Part shown: in pieces, positions 51,036 through 62,535 of the stretch
How positions within the stretch are numbered: position 1 is the stretch's first letter
Layout of the letters: each line of letters starts with the position of its first letter
NCBI GenBank assembly: GCA_021613335.1
Contig: JAJTWR010000245.1
Location: forward strand, 905,001 to 969,000
Source of the DNA: Whitmania pigra
Lineage: Eukaryota; Annelida; Clitellata; Hirudinida; Haemopidae
Direction: 5' to 3'
DNA length: 64,000 nucleotides
Position numbers and translations under genes: made by a program
The notes under the pieces: generated by a model
The model's database searches: none
What the model was told of the DNA's origin: nothing
What the model saw: the letters and a program-made list of their open reading frames with translations, nothing else

Positions 51036-54000
51036 ATGAAGAAGCATCATGGGGTTTTGGTATTATTTCTCTGGACATGTTGGTTGGATCAAGCATTTTC
51101 TGCCGTCACCTGCTTAGATCCGGACAACAAGCCTGTGGACTGGTAAGAAACACACTGCATGTTTTTATTTTATTCTCTTTAATAAACTCTAATTGATAAT
51201 TAGTTGTAAATTTTAATTGACGACATTATCCTACATTTAAAGCATTAAAATGCCTTGTTGAAGCTTCTGCGACTATTGCATCAATAGTTGTTTACTGGGG
51301 AAATTGGCTTTTGAAATAGTTTTGTGACTCATCATTAATATTGACAGCTTAACAAATCATTAATGTAATCACTTAGATGGGAAAACAACAAAAGCTGAAT
51401 GAGCTCAATCTTTGATTCTCTGTCGTGGATGTTTTAAAATGTCTAATTACATAATGATAATAATAGCTTTTATCGACATAATTTAAATGATAAACTCTAC
51501 ATTTAATAATAACAACAACAAATTACTTTCCTGACAAAAAGGTACTATGTCTACAAACTTCCGAGAATAAAATCATCATCAAACTTCAATGAAAGCACAG
51601 GCATGATTTACCTGGATAGCAAACTGGCAGAATGGAAAATTCTTCAACAGCCAATCACTGGCAAAAACCATCCCATCTACTACACTCTCCAACAGATCTA
51701 CAAAATGAAGGATGACGGAAAGGTCAGCTTAACATTTGAACTTTAGTCATTATAATTATTTGTTATTATAGTTATAATTATAATATTAATGGCTGTTATT
51801 TAACCCTTGAACTTGCAGGTTATTCGTGCATAAAATTGTGTCATAAAATTGAAAATTGATGAAGAATCTCACCGAATTTGTCTAGCAACTACCCTAACCT
51901 TTACAACCTTTTATTATATCTTTTACCCTAACTTCTGCCATTATCCTGTTGAGAATGAGAGTATGCAAATATGTGGACAAACTACTGAATAACCTAAGTG
52001 AAACGGGGGAATATATTATAAAATCGATGCTTCAAATTGCTCAACTTAGAAAATTCAATATTGCAAAACTGCCCAGTTTTGATTAAAAAATCATTACAAA
52101 TATTTTGTCAAATAGATTGGTTTAAAAATTAGATGATTTGAGGCACAACTCTGTTTTCGACAAATTTAGTCAGAGAAAAATAGAATACTACCAATAATAA
52201 AATTCATTGTTCATAATACATGATAATAAAATAATAATAATAATAATAATAATAACGATAATAAAAGCGATAGAATTTAGTTTGGTGTGTTTTCGCGTTT
52301 TTGTTTGGCTCCGTTTTAACAATGTTATTCACATGTCATCGTCTAAGCCATAAACTATTTAATTCATTCATTTACTTATTATTTAATAATAAAGTAACTA
52401 CGATAATAATAATAATAATAATAGTAAAGTAATAATAACTACAATAATGATGATAATGATTATAACGTATCATGCAGCCAAAGGAGAGAGCCTACCTCAT
52501 GTACAACGATCGAACTCCTGTCAATAAGACTTCCTCATCAAAAGCTCATGCCAAGGGTTGCTATCGCCGAATGATTCTCATTTTAAGAACTAAAACATTT
52601 TTATTCAAAATAAAAGAATACATATTAATTAAAACAAGCAATAGTACAACCAAACATTCCCATAGGAAGTCTGTGCTTTGACAAGAAGTCTGGATTCTGG
52701 CTCATCCACAGTGTTCCGGCATTTCCTTCCGAAAGTTATTTTTTGTATCCTGATTCTGGAAAGACTTATGGCCAGATCTTTGTCTGCGTGACTTATGCCA
52801 CTGCCAATTTGGATAACATCGGTGAGATTTTGGGCTACTCTGAATTAGTTCGAGTACTTTTCATCCATAAATTGAGTCTACAAAAAAAAAATGAAAAGAA
52901 AAAAAGTCATTGTTTTTAGATGCTTACCTCGTTACATTAATTAAAACAATATGCAAACAGGCAAACAACTGCAATGCATGAACCCGCAGTTGTACAACTA
53001 CAACGCATCGGCCAATTTTGCAAAGGATGCCCCGAAATTGTGGGAACTTCTGAATGGGAAGAACATTAGGAAAAAAAAGACGGAGGTCGTCAGCAACGTC
53101 GAATATTTGAAATCTGCTAATGGCACGAGATTTGTCTCCTTCGCAAAGTCTAATCGTTTTAATAAAGGTTAGTTGTTTGTCTGAGATTATTGTTTTTAAT
53201 GACTGGAAGACGAGTTTAATAATTTGAATGTAACAACTGATTAATTGTCTATTCGTGATTTTAATGAGTTACATAATTTTGATAAACATATTAAGCTAGA
53301 GGTTGATCAATTTCGTAAGTTAATTCGTAATTGACTTAACATTATTAATTGTTACCTCGTTTAATAATTTGAAACTTTGTGAGTGGCCACCATAGTTTTG
53401 TAATTTGAAAATGGTTGCTAGCTGGATAGTTGGATTGGTTGATGATAAATAAATAAAGGGATGAAAAGCAAACTTGCAGAGGAATAACCAATCAAAACAC
53501 CTCTCCGACCTCATTGGTCGATCACATTCGAGTATTTATTTATTTATTTTATTTTATTTTATTTTTATTAAAAAAAAAAACAAGAAATAATGAAGAAGTT
53601 AACAAAACTAACAATGAAAGACAAACTAACTTCAGATCTTTACCTGGACATGGTAGCACCATACCTGAAGAGCAACTTGTTGGTTGGAACGTGGCTCAAC
53701 GGAAACGGAGACTTTCCAACGAACTGCACATCACAGTTTACGGTGAAGATAAAAATTATGAAATAATTAAATTTTAATACTTTGATTTTAATAATTAATT
53801 TTATTATCACTTATTTTTAATGCTTATTATTTATTATTATTCACTATTCAATCACCAATAATCTCAATATTTTGCCCCATTCAATGCTTATTAGCGATTA
53901 ATTATTTTCATAACCATAAAAATCACAATCATAATAAATTAACAAATAAGACAATTTTCTAACTTTAAACACCAAAATTAAATTTAAAAAAATTATCATT

Positions 54001-55731
54001 CAATACATGTATATGCATACAAAAAGATTTTCATATGCAGGCCAACCTAGTTAACCTATAATTTTTGTAGGTCAAGAATGCCTTAAGCATGAACGTGCTG
54101 GGCATGAAGTTCAAAAACTCACAAGATCATTCCAAGTGGGCCATAAGTGATTACCCTGATCAAGATAGGATTAATCTTCCCAATGATGTTGATGATGATG
54201 AAGGTGATACTCAAAAAGGCAAGTATGACGATAACGATGGCGATAATGACGACGATGACGAAGATGACTCAGAAGATTCAGAATTGTCTGAATTGGTGAG
54301 AATGTTAGAAATTTCTAAGTGTTCCTAGCACTTTCGTTATTTTATTAATCGTTAATGTTATTTAATTATTTATCATTAACTCACTATTTAAAATGATGCT
54401 TTCCTGTTTTAGAGCATAATTCTATAATGCAGCTAAAATTAAATTTGTAAGATTTTGGAACGAATGTTATGCAATTCTGAGTAAAAAAAACCTAAAAAGC
54501 TAATAAAATAATATCTGATTTTAATAAAAATTAGCAAACTATTCCTATAAAACTTGACAGTTTTAATAGTAATGAATATTAATTAATAATACTACTAATT
54601 AATAAGTTATAGTAAAATAATAATAATAATAATAATGATAATAATAACAATAATAATACTAATAATAATATATATTATATATACATATATATATAACACA
54701 AGGATCTCGTATGTATATTTCTTATTCAAATCTTTGCTGAACCGACTTGAGTGCATTGGCTGTGGGGTAAGTTCAGTCTACTTTGCAAAAAAATCAATAA
54801 ATTATTTTGCTTTTTATTGAAAAAAATCTCTAAAATATTTTTTCTCAAAGCTTGTGAGCCTTTTATCGCATTCTGATAAATATTCATGTACGTAAGCTTT
54901 TAGTGGACTTGAGATCGATGTGTTTTCCCAAGGACAACTTTATGGTGCATGCTCAAGGGTGGGTTCGCCCAACAATTTATTTATTTTTGTTCCAGGTGGT
55001 GAAACTAAGAATGTGGCTTATAACCAAGTATCGCTTAATTCTTAGTTAATTCTTGTTAATTAAAAATTTTTGTACTGTATCGTGTATAGTTTATTCATTT
55101 GCAAATCTATTACGGGGCAAAGCTGGGTAAACATCTAGTAATAATAATAAATGTCAACATCAGCTCAATGAAATCGTCTCGCTGAACCTTGCCAACAACT
55201 ACTTTGGTGTTACGAAAACAAATTCAAGAAAAGGTGAAAGTGAAACTGATTGGGTGTGTGTAGGAGACATCAATAGACAGGTGAATTTAATTTGAATTAT
55301 ATAGATTATTACAGATTAATAATTTATAATAGTAACAATAATAATAGCAAAAATCATAATAATAGAAATAAAAATTGTAATACATTGAAACTGAATAATG
55401 TTACAAGAGCCTTCTAAAAGAGACATTCATAATTCCATAATAATATTATTATTATATTATTATTATAATATTCAATGATTATAAGATAATTCAGTGTTTG
55501 GGATTATAATAAGGTTTTATTATCATTACACAACCATTTCACAATGATTGGTTCACAATGGTAATAAAAACGATAGAATATTGAAGTATTTTTTTTTTTT
55601 GGTTACTGCAGAAGCCTCAAACCACAAGAGGGGGTGGAACATTGTGCCTCAAGGACAGTAAGGTCTGGAAACAGTTTAGAAAAATTGTCGGCAGCATTGA
55701 AGACTGCGATGGAAAAGAGAAATATCTGTGA
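51036..55731 (+). CDS. DNASE2: DNase II-family acid endonuclease with acidic insertion
   Basis: Nine exons: 51036-51142, 51542-51722, 52478-52556, 52666-52821, 52961-53167, 53636-53742, 54071-54295, 55164-55280 and 55612-55731, giving 432 residues; the family usually has about 350-360. A signal peptide (MKKHHGVLVLFLWTCWLDQA) precedes CLDPDNKPVDWYYVYKLP. Family hallmarks are the first catalytic His (SKAHAKG, about residue 120), FWLIHSVPAFP, YGQIFVCVTY and IGKQLQCMNPQLYNY. The second His-Lys motif DHSKW lies at about 298-302, followed by DWVCVGDINRQ and TTRGGGTLC. The enzyme degrades DNA in lysosomes or in secretions, making 3'-phosphate ends. About 75 extra residues, mostly Asp/Glu and then an N-rich stretch, separate DHSKW from the C-terminal WVCVGDINR block. 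A GC donor at 54218 (AAAAG|GCAAGT) joined to 55208 would skip most of it in frame. Confidence 0.9.
52210..52460. repeat. AAT-rich tracts in DNase II intron 2
   Basis: Two short AATAAT tracts at about 52222-52262 and 52400-52450 within the intron. Confidence 0.7.
55100..55145. repeat. Possible transposon terminus in DNase II intron 7
   Basis: ACGGGGCAAAGCTGGGTAAA followed by CATCTAGTAATAATAAT looks like the eroded 3' hairpin and CTAG end of a Helitron-type element. The stem is imperfect and no 5' end was found. A similar word (ACCCGAGCAACGCCGGGC, then AAT repeats) occurs at about 57942. Confidence 0.25.
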
Positions 55732-56749
55732 AGGAATGAAATCATACCGATGACAGTCTTGATCACGCTATGAACTTGCACTGGCTTAAAATTCTATGTT
55801 TATGAAAGACAATCATTTATCAAAATCGAGATCATTAATAAAAAAAAAGCATTTACTAATGCATTCTGTAATTATTATATATTATTACTAATTATTATAA
55901 TCTGAACTGAATTCAAGTATTGCAATATCAGAAAAATTGAATGGTGGGACATATCGTTACTTATTACTCCGCCTTGGAGCTCCGATAGGGATCCTCAGAA
56001 AAGTCTCCCACGTCTTCAAACGTTTCGGCCCTTTGAGTCTCCTTACGTTTTCGGGGGGCGGGCCGCATCCGGTGATCAGCAGGATGTCCCTGTCGGTTTT
56101 GTCTTGCTGGACACAACTCTTACCGCCGGCACTCGTTGGCCTTGTTATGCCGGTCACTGCTGCCTGGACTGGAGCGACTTCTCAATGGCTCCTTCATGTC
56201 GCTTGCTGTCTGTTTATCGCCTGCAAACTTCGACTATGCGGGGCTCTCATTGGCCTTCTTAAGTCGGTCTCCTCGACCCCAGTTTGCCTACAGCGGCCAT
56301 GAAAGCTCTCAGTGGCTTCTTCACACCCTCTTAATATATTCAAACCGGGCCTTATAATTTCTTTGTAGCGGCAGCCGGAGATAGAAATAAAAAATCTTAA
56401 CTATGGTTTATTCAGAGTTTGACATCTAAAAGCCATGCTTGTTAGACTAGGTAACGAACAGGAAGAGAATAACTGTATATCACGAAACATTACAAAGGTG
56501 AAATCGAAATGCCATAAAACCAGATATAACTTCGGCTTATATTGAACTAAGTCATTTATTACAATGTGATATTTTGTATGCATGTTTATGAAGTACTATT
56601 AATTGCTTGATTTATTAATTTCAAAACAATATTATATAATGTCGAAGTATCGCTTTCTGTGTTGAAATGTAAAATCTAGTGAAAAGTAGTTCTAAATTTT
56701 TTTATTCAACATTATCAGCTTCATAGGAATCATCCAACCCAGTTTCTTC
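55732..56749. other. Intergenic, with a GC-rich probable mobile-element fragment
   Basis: The DNase II polyadenylation signal AATAAA is at 55837-55842. From about 55950 to 56365 base composition becomes markedly GC-richer than its surroundings. The segment has two diverged internal units of about 125 bp (each starting GGCCTT-TTA and ending GGCT-CTTCA). On the minus strand it carries GGGCCGAAACG, a word often seen near the end of Penelope-like elements. An open frame through it looks accidental. Confidence 0.4.
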
Positions 56750-57420
56750 AGACTCAGTGTTGGCAGCCTTTGATGTTTCTTCCATTTTATTAGATAAAAA
56801 AAAATATAAGGATCTTGCTGATGTTGAATGTTTGGAGAAAGAATTGATCAAGTTTCTCGATGATTTGAGCCAAGTTGCAGTAGAAAATGCCAAAACAAAA
56901 TGCACAGACTTTCAGCAGAAGAAATTGCGCGCATTATGAAGAGCGCATTTGATCGACTTCAACAGGAGATGTCGACACGCTTTTACGACTAAAAGACCCG
57001 AGCACAAAATTTCTGCTGGACGTTAAAAATCTTCCATCCGATACAGACGTCGATGCAATTCGTCGAAATTGCACAGATTTTGAAAATTTCTGCGACAATA
57101 ACATCAACGGCCAAGAATTGTTCACAAAAATTGAAGATTGCAAAATGCTTCTCAGTAACCGGAATGAAGTTTTACCGGAAAATTGTTTGGATCATCTTGA
57201 TTTTACTGTGTTTTATGGAGACGACGTATTTATGAATTTGTAAATTTAACTGTGATTAATTTTATTAACAATAGCAGTATCAATAGTAAGCTGTGAGCGG
57301 TCTTTCAACACATTTTAAATTTATTTCGTCGCATTTGCATGCTTGAATGGGACAGGATCGTCTCAGCGATCTTTCTCTTCACAGCGTTGAAAGAGAAACA
57401 TTGAAAAAAAAAAGATTTTG
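56750..57420 (+). pseudogene. hAT-family transposase relic
   Basis: Plus-strand translation in shifting frames reads as the C-terminal third of a hAT transposase of the ZMYM1-like type. One frame gives LEKELIKFLDDLSQVAVENA and then DRLQQEMSTRFYD. Another gives TLLRLKDPSTKFLLDVKNLP and CTDFENFCDN. The dimerisation block follows as VSIVSCERSFNTF and then, in another frame, MGQDRLSDLSLHSVERETL. At least two frameshifts and several stops show it is inactive. Terminal inverted repeats were not found by eye. Confidence 0.8.
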
Positions 57421-58761
57421 ACTTGCGTCACTGACCAGTTTGAAATAGCGAAATCAAGGAAAGTAAGTCTTTTGTAGGCTGTATAAACCAGAATGCGGCA
57501 GTGACTGAGTGAGTCATTTACCATAATTTCTTTAAAAATGCTTCTACGTAATATCAGAGTCCGTTTGATATACGAAGCTGATTGGATAGACTTGAATTAT
57601 TAAAACAATAAACACAACAAACAAATTTCTTTCGGAAAATTAACAAAAAAACAATAATAATAAAAATTCAAAATTTATGTTAAATTAATTTTCATTAGGT
57701 TGATTTCAAAATTTTCCTTATTTATCTGGAAAGATTGGAAAGCTTTTTCTTTCATTATGTTTTTGATTGTCATTCATAAATTCTCATAAAAACATTCTAC
57801 TTTCACACGGGTAAAGCCTGACAGAACATCTTAAATGTTCAAATGAACAACACTTCAAAAAACTTTATTAAATGAAATTGTTAATTATTTCTTATTACTT
57901 GGATTAAAATTAAAATTTTCATATAAAGTGTTCTACCTCTACCCGAGCAACGCCGGGCAAAACATAATAATAATAATTAATAATAATAATAATATAATAA
58001 TAATAATTATTATTAATAATAATAATAAATAAATTAATTATAATAATAATAATATTAATAATAGGATAATTCAACTAGAATTGCGTTGTGCATTTAAAAA
58101 CATCGGCATAGCCAAGTCGACATTGCCATCTGCTGCATTGGTGAATCATTGATGAAGACAAAGATACTTTTATTGTTTGTAAGTTTTTTTTCTAAAACTT
58201 GTTGCTAAATGTTGCTAGATAATTTGTACAGGTGCCCGATGTTAATATAAAAATTTAAAAAGCTCTGGTTTTAATTTGAAAGACGAAGTTACACTCTTTA
58301 CGATAATGTAATTCTAAAAGTGAAAATAGAAAACAATTTGGTAGAAGGAGTCTGTCTGATTCAACGATTTGTTTTGGTAACTTTTTATATTTAGTAATAA
58401 CATCTTGATAATTTATTATTATCATCTCGTTCTTTTTCATTCAAATAGTTTAATAAATGTTGTAAAAGTTCAAGTGTCATTAAAGTGTTTACTTATTAAT
58501 ACGTTTGTTTACGGATTTTAATTATTAATTTAAACCATTTAACGTATCGATTTAATTTAACTGTAAACAATTAAAAACAACCTTTCAATAAATGGCAACC
58601 TCGCATGCATGTTAGCAGTAAATAATCTTAACATTCAAAAGTTAATCGATGGAATGTAATCCATTCAGCTTGGACGCCTATAAGTCATTTCACGTGACAT
58701 TTTCAATGCTCAGTAAAATGTTTACTTATAAAGAAGCTGAAGTTGCGCAATAGTTCGAATA
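57421..58761. other. Intergenic AT-rich region
   Basis: Includes an AAT-type microsatellite (57963-58065) preceded by ACCCGAGCAACGCCGGGC. No gene is recognised. Confidence 0.5.
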
Positions 58762-60815
58762 ATGTTGCTCTTGCAAGTAAATATGTTCGTAATAAGCTTG
58801 ATAATGGCTTGCAATTTCTTAGGTTAGTCATTTGTGAGTATGTTTGGAAATGATCATTTATTCATAATAATGAATAATTGTGAATACACGATTTAAATTG
58901 GTTTTGAATGGATGAAAATGTTGAAAACTTTTATTTTTTCAGTTCACGGTGAACTAAGAGACAATTACATCGTCAGGGCTGACAATCTTCCATTTGAAAA
59001 AGGAACAGTGAGTAATAAATAAATAAATATCAAAATATTTTATAATGATAATATTATTATTATTATTATTAAGCGTAATATTTTATTTATTAAGATTATT
59101 ACAATACTATGGAAATGCTTCATCGATTAATTGCTTAATTAGATGAAAATAATTTGTTGTAAATTTGGAACATTGAATGTTTGGCCATTGCAGGATTTGC
59201 AAGATGTCCTAAATAGCTGTTCTGAGTACAGAGGAAGTTACCAGGTATAAACTTTAAGATAAGACTTACCTAAAAACCTGGTCATAATAATTTTGTTTAA
59301 TTTAAATCTGTTTGTTTACAAAATTCTAATTTAGAAGCTAAAATATTAGAGCAATATAAGTATTGAAATGAGATGCAAACTGTTAGTAAAGCTTTTTATC
59401 CGTTTATAACTTATTTCTTGTTAGTTAGTTAAAAAAACTATTTAAGTACTGAATAACCAATTCTCGCTTTAACAAATATATTTGCTAATACATTATTTAA
59501 TAATATATTTGCTATATTTTTCTATTGGTAATTGATTGTAATTATTGGGTATTTTTGATAACTTAATAATAATATTATAATAATAATAATAATAATAGTA
59601 ATAATAAAATTCTTTTATTTTCTCTGAAAGATTGACGTTGTCAAACCGAAGCAAGATTACGATCCTGAAAAGCCAGCTATTGACAGGCTCATTATCTATG
59701 TTAATGAAATTGGCAAACTCATCTTCGCGCCAGTCCTTCTTGCTTACGGTAAGTTTATTTGCAATTAACTTTTAATAATTACCAATTATAAATCTCTTAT
59801 TATTGATTGATTATTTAATACTGTTAATGTTATGGAAGCACAAGGTGACTTACCTTAATTGGTAATTTTGGTGAAAAAAAATGTTTCATGAGAAAAATGA
59901 CATTAAGTTTGGAAAGGTATTCCATGTAAAAAATTTGCAAAATTAAAACCTTTTTAAATTCTTTTTTAGTTCCAAAGGTTAAATTGGTGGGAAATTTGGT
60001 TGGAAAAGTAAGTTCGACTCAATTTTACAACCTGTTTTACAAGATCAATTCATACAAATAAATTATTTATTTATTAAAATATTTTAAAATTAGAAACAAA
60101 TAAATTTTGTTTGCATTCTTAACGATTACTATTCATTTGATCTAAATCAGGATTATAAAGAGGCTAGATCGATTTTGAAAGACCTCTTTCCGAGTGAAAA
60201 AGTAACATTCACTCACTCACTCACTCACTCACGCACTCACTCACTCACTCACTCACTCACTCACTCACTCACTCACTCACGCACTCACTCACTCACTCAC
60301 TCACTCACTCACTCACTCACTCACTCACTCACTCACTCACTCACTCACTCACTCACTCACTCACTCACTCACTCACTCACTCACTCACTCACTCACTCAC
60401 TCACTCACTCACTCACTCACTCACTCACTCATCACTCACTCACTCACTCTCACTCACTCACTCACTCACTCACTCACTCACTCACTCACTCCACTCACTC
60501 ACTCACTCACTCACTCACTCACTCACTCACTCACTCACTCACTCACTCACTCACTCACTCACTCACTCACTCACTCACTCACTCACTCACTCACTCAATT
60601 AGATCAAATAAAAGCCTCAAAATTTAATTAAATGTTTTTATTTGTTATTTCAGATTTACGCTACCGACGGAGATAAAGTCGTCCATTCAGACGGTAATGA
60701 TCTTGGAAGGTCATTCTATCTCAAGTTGGACAAGGATGGTAAAGTGATTGAAAAGGAGCAGTTTCTCTATCCATTCCGCACTCCATTGAATGGAACGTGC
60801 TACCAGTTGAAATGA
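58762..60815 (+). CDS. Secreted 181-residue protein of unknown family
   Basis: Seven exons join in consistent phase: 58762-58822, 58943-59007, 59194-59244, 59631-59748, 59970-60007, 60151-60201 and 60654-60815. A signal peptide (MLLLQVNMFVISLIMACNFL) precedes a mature chain of about 160 residues. Visible segments are GELRDNYIVRADNLPFEKGT, DVLNSCSEYRGSYQID, AIDRLIIYVNEIGKLIFAPV, KEARSILKDLFPSEKIYATD and FYLKLDKDGKVIEKEQFLYP, ending LNGTCYQLK. The mature chain has only two cysteines, so one disulphide is possible. I do not recognise the fold. All seven exons keep the frame and have good splice sites, so the gene model is firmer than its function. ATTAAA at 60835-60840 may serve as polyadenylation signal. 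Confidence 0.72.
60207..60598. repeat. CTCA tetranucleotide microsatellite, about 390 bp
   Basis: Almost perfect CACT/CTCA units with a few CGCA variants and slips. It starts only about 5 bp after the splice donor of exon 6 of the secreted-protein gene (60202). Confidence 0.95.
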
Positions 60816-61349
60816 TTCCATCTTTCCGGTTTTTATTAAAGACAAGATCAACTTGACCATCTGACGATTGTTAATGACAACATATTTGACAATTTATTCA
60901 GATGTTTTTTAAGTTATTAATTGTAATCTTAAAAAAAAAATAACTGGAATATAAAAAATATATTTTGCTTTTTAGAGATTAAATTATTATTAAAAGTGAA
61001 GAAATGATTATGATTTTCAACAGGAACAGAAAATTTTGTAAAAAAAAGAGTAGTATTTTAAATTGAAATTGATTATTGATAAGGTAATGGTTTGATTCGT
61101 TTAAATCTTTGCCTTTATTTAGAGAAGCACCATTTCAATTGTTAGTAATTTATCACAACTCAAACTCACTCACTGTCAGTACATCTATTTATGTTTTAAC
61201 TTCTAAGTAATTCTATTAATTTTGTAAATGTTCATTCATAACCAAATTTCATCATATCTGACGTCAAATTCACATTCTGTTCTCTTATTCAAGCATTTCC
61301 TGACAGTAATCACAGTCAAAAGCGATACGAAATATAAAAAAAAGTCATA
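60816..61349. other. Convergent intergenic region, nothing recognised
   Basis: AT-rich sequence between the rightward secreted-protein gene and the leftward PAN-like gene A. Confidence 0.5.
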
Positions 61350-61791
61350 TTAACGATATGAACAAGTGTATTGGAAGTATACTACAAATGATCCTCCCTT
61401 TTCGATTGGAATATAGCTTGGGTCTATTTGCCCAAGACTCTTGTAGCATTTTTGCTCCAACTTGCTGAAATAGATGCGCCTGCAACCGTGAACATGCATA
61501 TTGCACGAAGCCTTGCAAGATGCCAAAGTTGTTTTAAGCACACGTACAATATCAATTGCGGGGGATCGCACCCTAGAGGCCTGTAACATCCAACAGGTTG
61601 CTAAAATAAAAATGTTTAACAGCTAAAATTTATTTCTTCGAGTAATTTTTATTTTACACTGAATTCATTATTTATTGCCAAAATTTTAGTAAAGGTGATA
61701 ATGCCTAACTTTGATAAAAATCAGCCAATTCCAGCCAATTCGATAGGATCGCCAGAATGCCAATGAATTCCTTGATTTTTAAATTTGACAT
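61350..61791 (-). CDS. PAN/apple-like secreted six-Cys protein A
   Basis: Two minus-strand exons, 61791-61710 and 61600-61350, joined at phase 1, encode 110 residues. Exon 1 gives a signal-peptide-like start (MSNLKIKEFIGILAILSNWL). Exon 2 has six cysteines: TCWML, LASCKASCN, HGCRRIYF, KCYKSLGQIDP and YFQYTC. The spacing C-x3-C-x5-C-x10-C followed by a last Cys near the end resembles a single PAN/apple domain, a fold that binds proteins or sugars. It is a paralogue of the gene at 62.5-63.75 kb: same exon lengths at the 5' end (82 nt), same phase and same Cys pattern. The exon 1 donor (CAAA|GTTAGG) is weak, so splicing should be confirmed. Confidence 0.68.
61601..61709. other. Intron of PAN-like gene A
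   Basis: A short 109-bp intron with acceptor TTTTATTTTAG on the minus strand. Confidence 0.6.
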
Positions 61792-62535
61792 TTTAGATTT
61801 TTTTTAATTCTGAAATACCAATAAATATTTTAAGGTATTTAAATTGTAAATTCTAACAATAATACTTTTCAACAAATTAATAGAGTAGTTCTACAGACAG
61901 ACCTTCTAAATTTGATTTCAATTAGCTTATGAATGTCTTAAACCGGCACGAGAATTAAAGTGAATGTTGAAAATAATTAATTAACAATTGTTTTAACTGA
62001 TTAATTAATCGCCTAGTAATCAACGCTAAGGACAGTCCCATAAAAAAGCCACTTCAGTTGATAAGGTCGCACTCATACATTCAAGTTATCAGTGGATTTT
62101 ATAAGTCCTCATACAATGATGGTTAACTGCAGGATCTTGTAATGAAGCAGTATTTGGTTATTCAGTTAATAGCGCAACAATTTTTTGGTCTTATTGCAGA
62201 TTGGTCTTCCAAGACAGCCTCTGGACTATGTCAATAATGAAATGATTAATGTTGTTGTTTCAATTTATGAAATTAAATATTTTGAAAAAATACTATATTC
62301 AATCAATTGTAATTTGCCACTTTGTTCCCACTAACATTGCCTAGTCATTTGTCCGGTTTTATCAAAATCTGATATTCAGTTTTTGTTGTAAAAGTTTTTA
62401 AATTTGACAAAAATCCAAAATGTCGTGATTTTTATGCCGGTTCATTTTCAAAATGGCAGTCGAATTTTTCTTTTATCATTTACAGCGAAGCAAAGTACCA
62501 ATGAAAATTAAAATGATGTTTTTAATAGCATCTGT
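61792..62535. other. Intergenic between PAN-like genes
   Basis: Upstream region of gene A. The part at about 61792-61985 is similar to 63750-64000 upstream of gene B (AATACCAATAAATATTTTAA and further blocks), so the duplicated unit includes promoter sequence. Confidence 0.6.

Noticed and set aside
55937..56302. 121-residue plus-strand open frame in the GC-rich island
   Set aside because: Likely a by-product of GC-rich repeat sequence; no motif or gene context.
60175..60627. 150-residue Thr-His-Ser-Leu repeat protein
   Set aside because: Translation of the CTCA microsatellite; only its first 27 bases overlap the true exon 6 of the secreted-protein gene.
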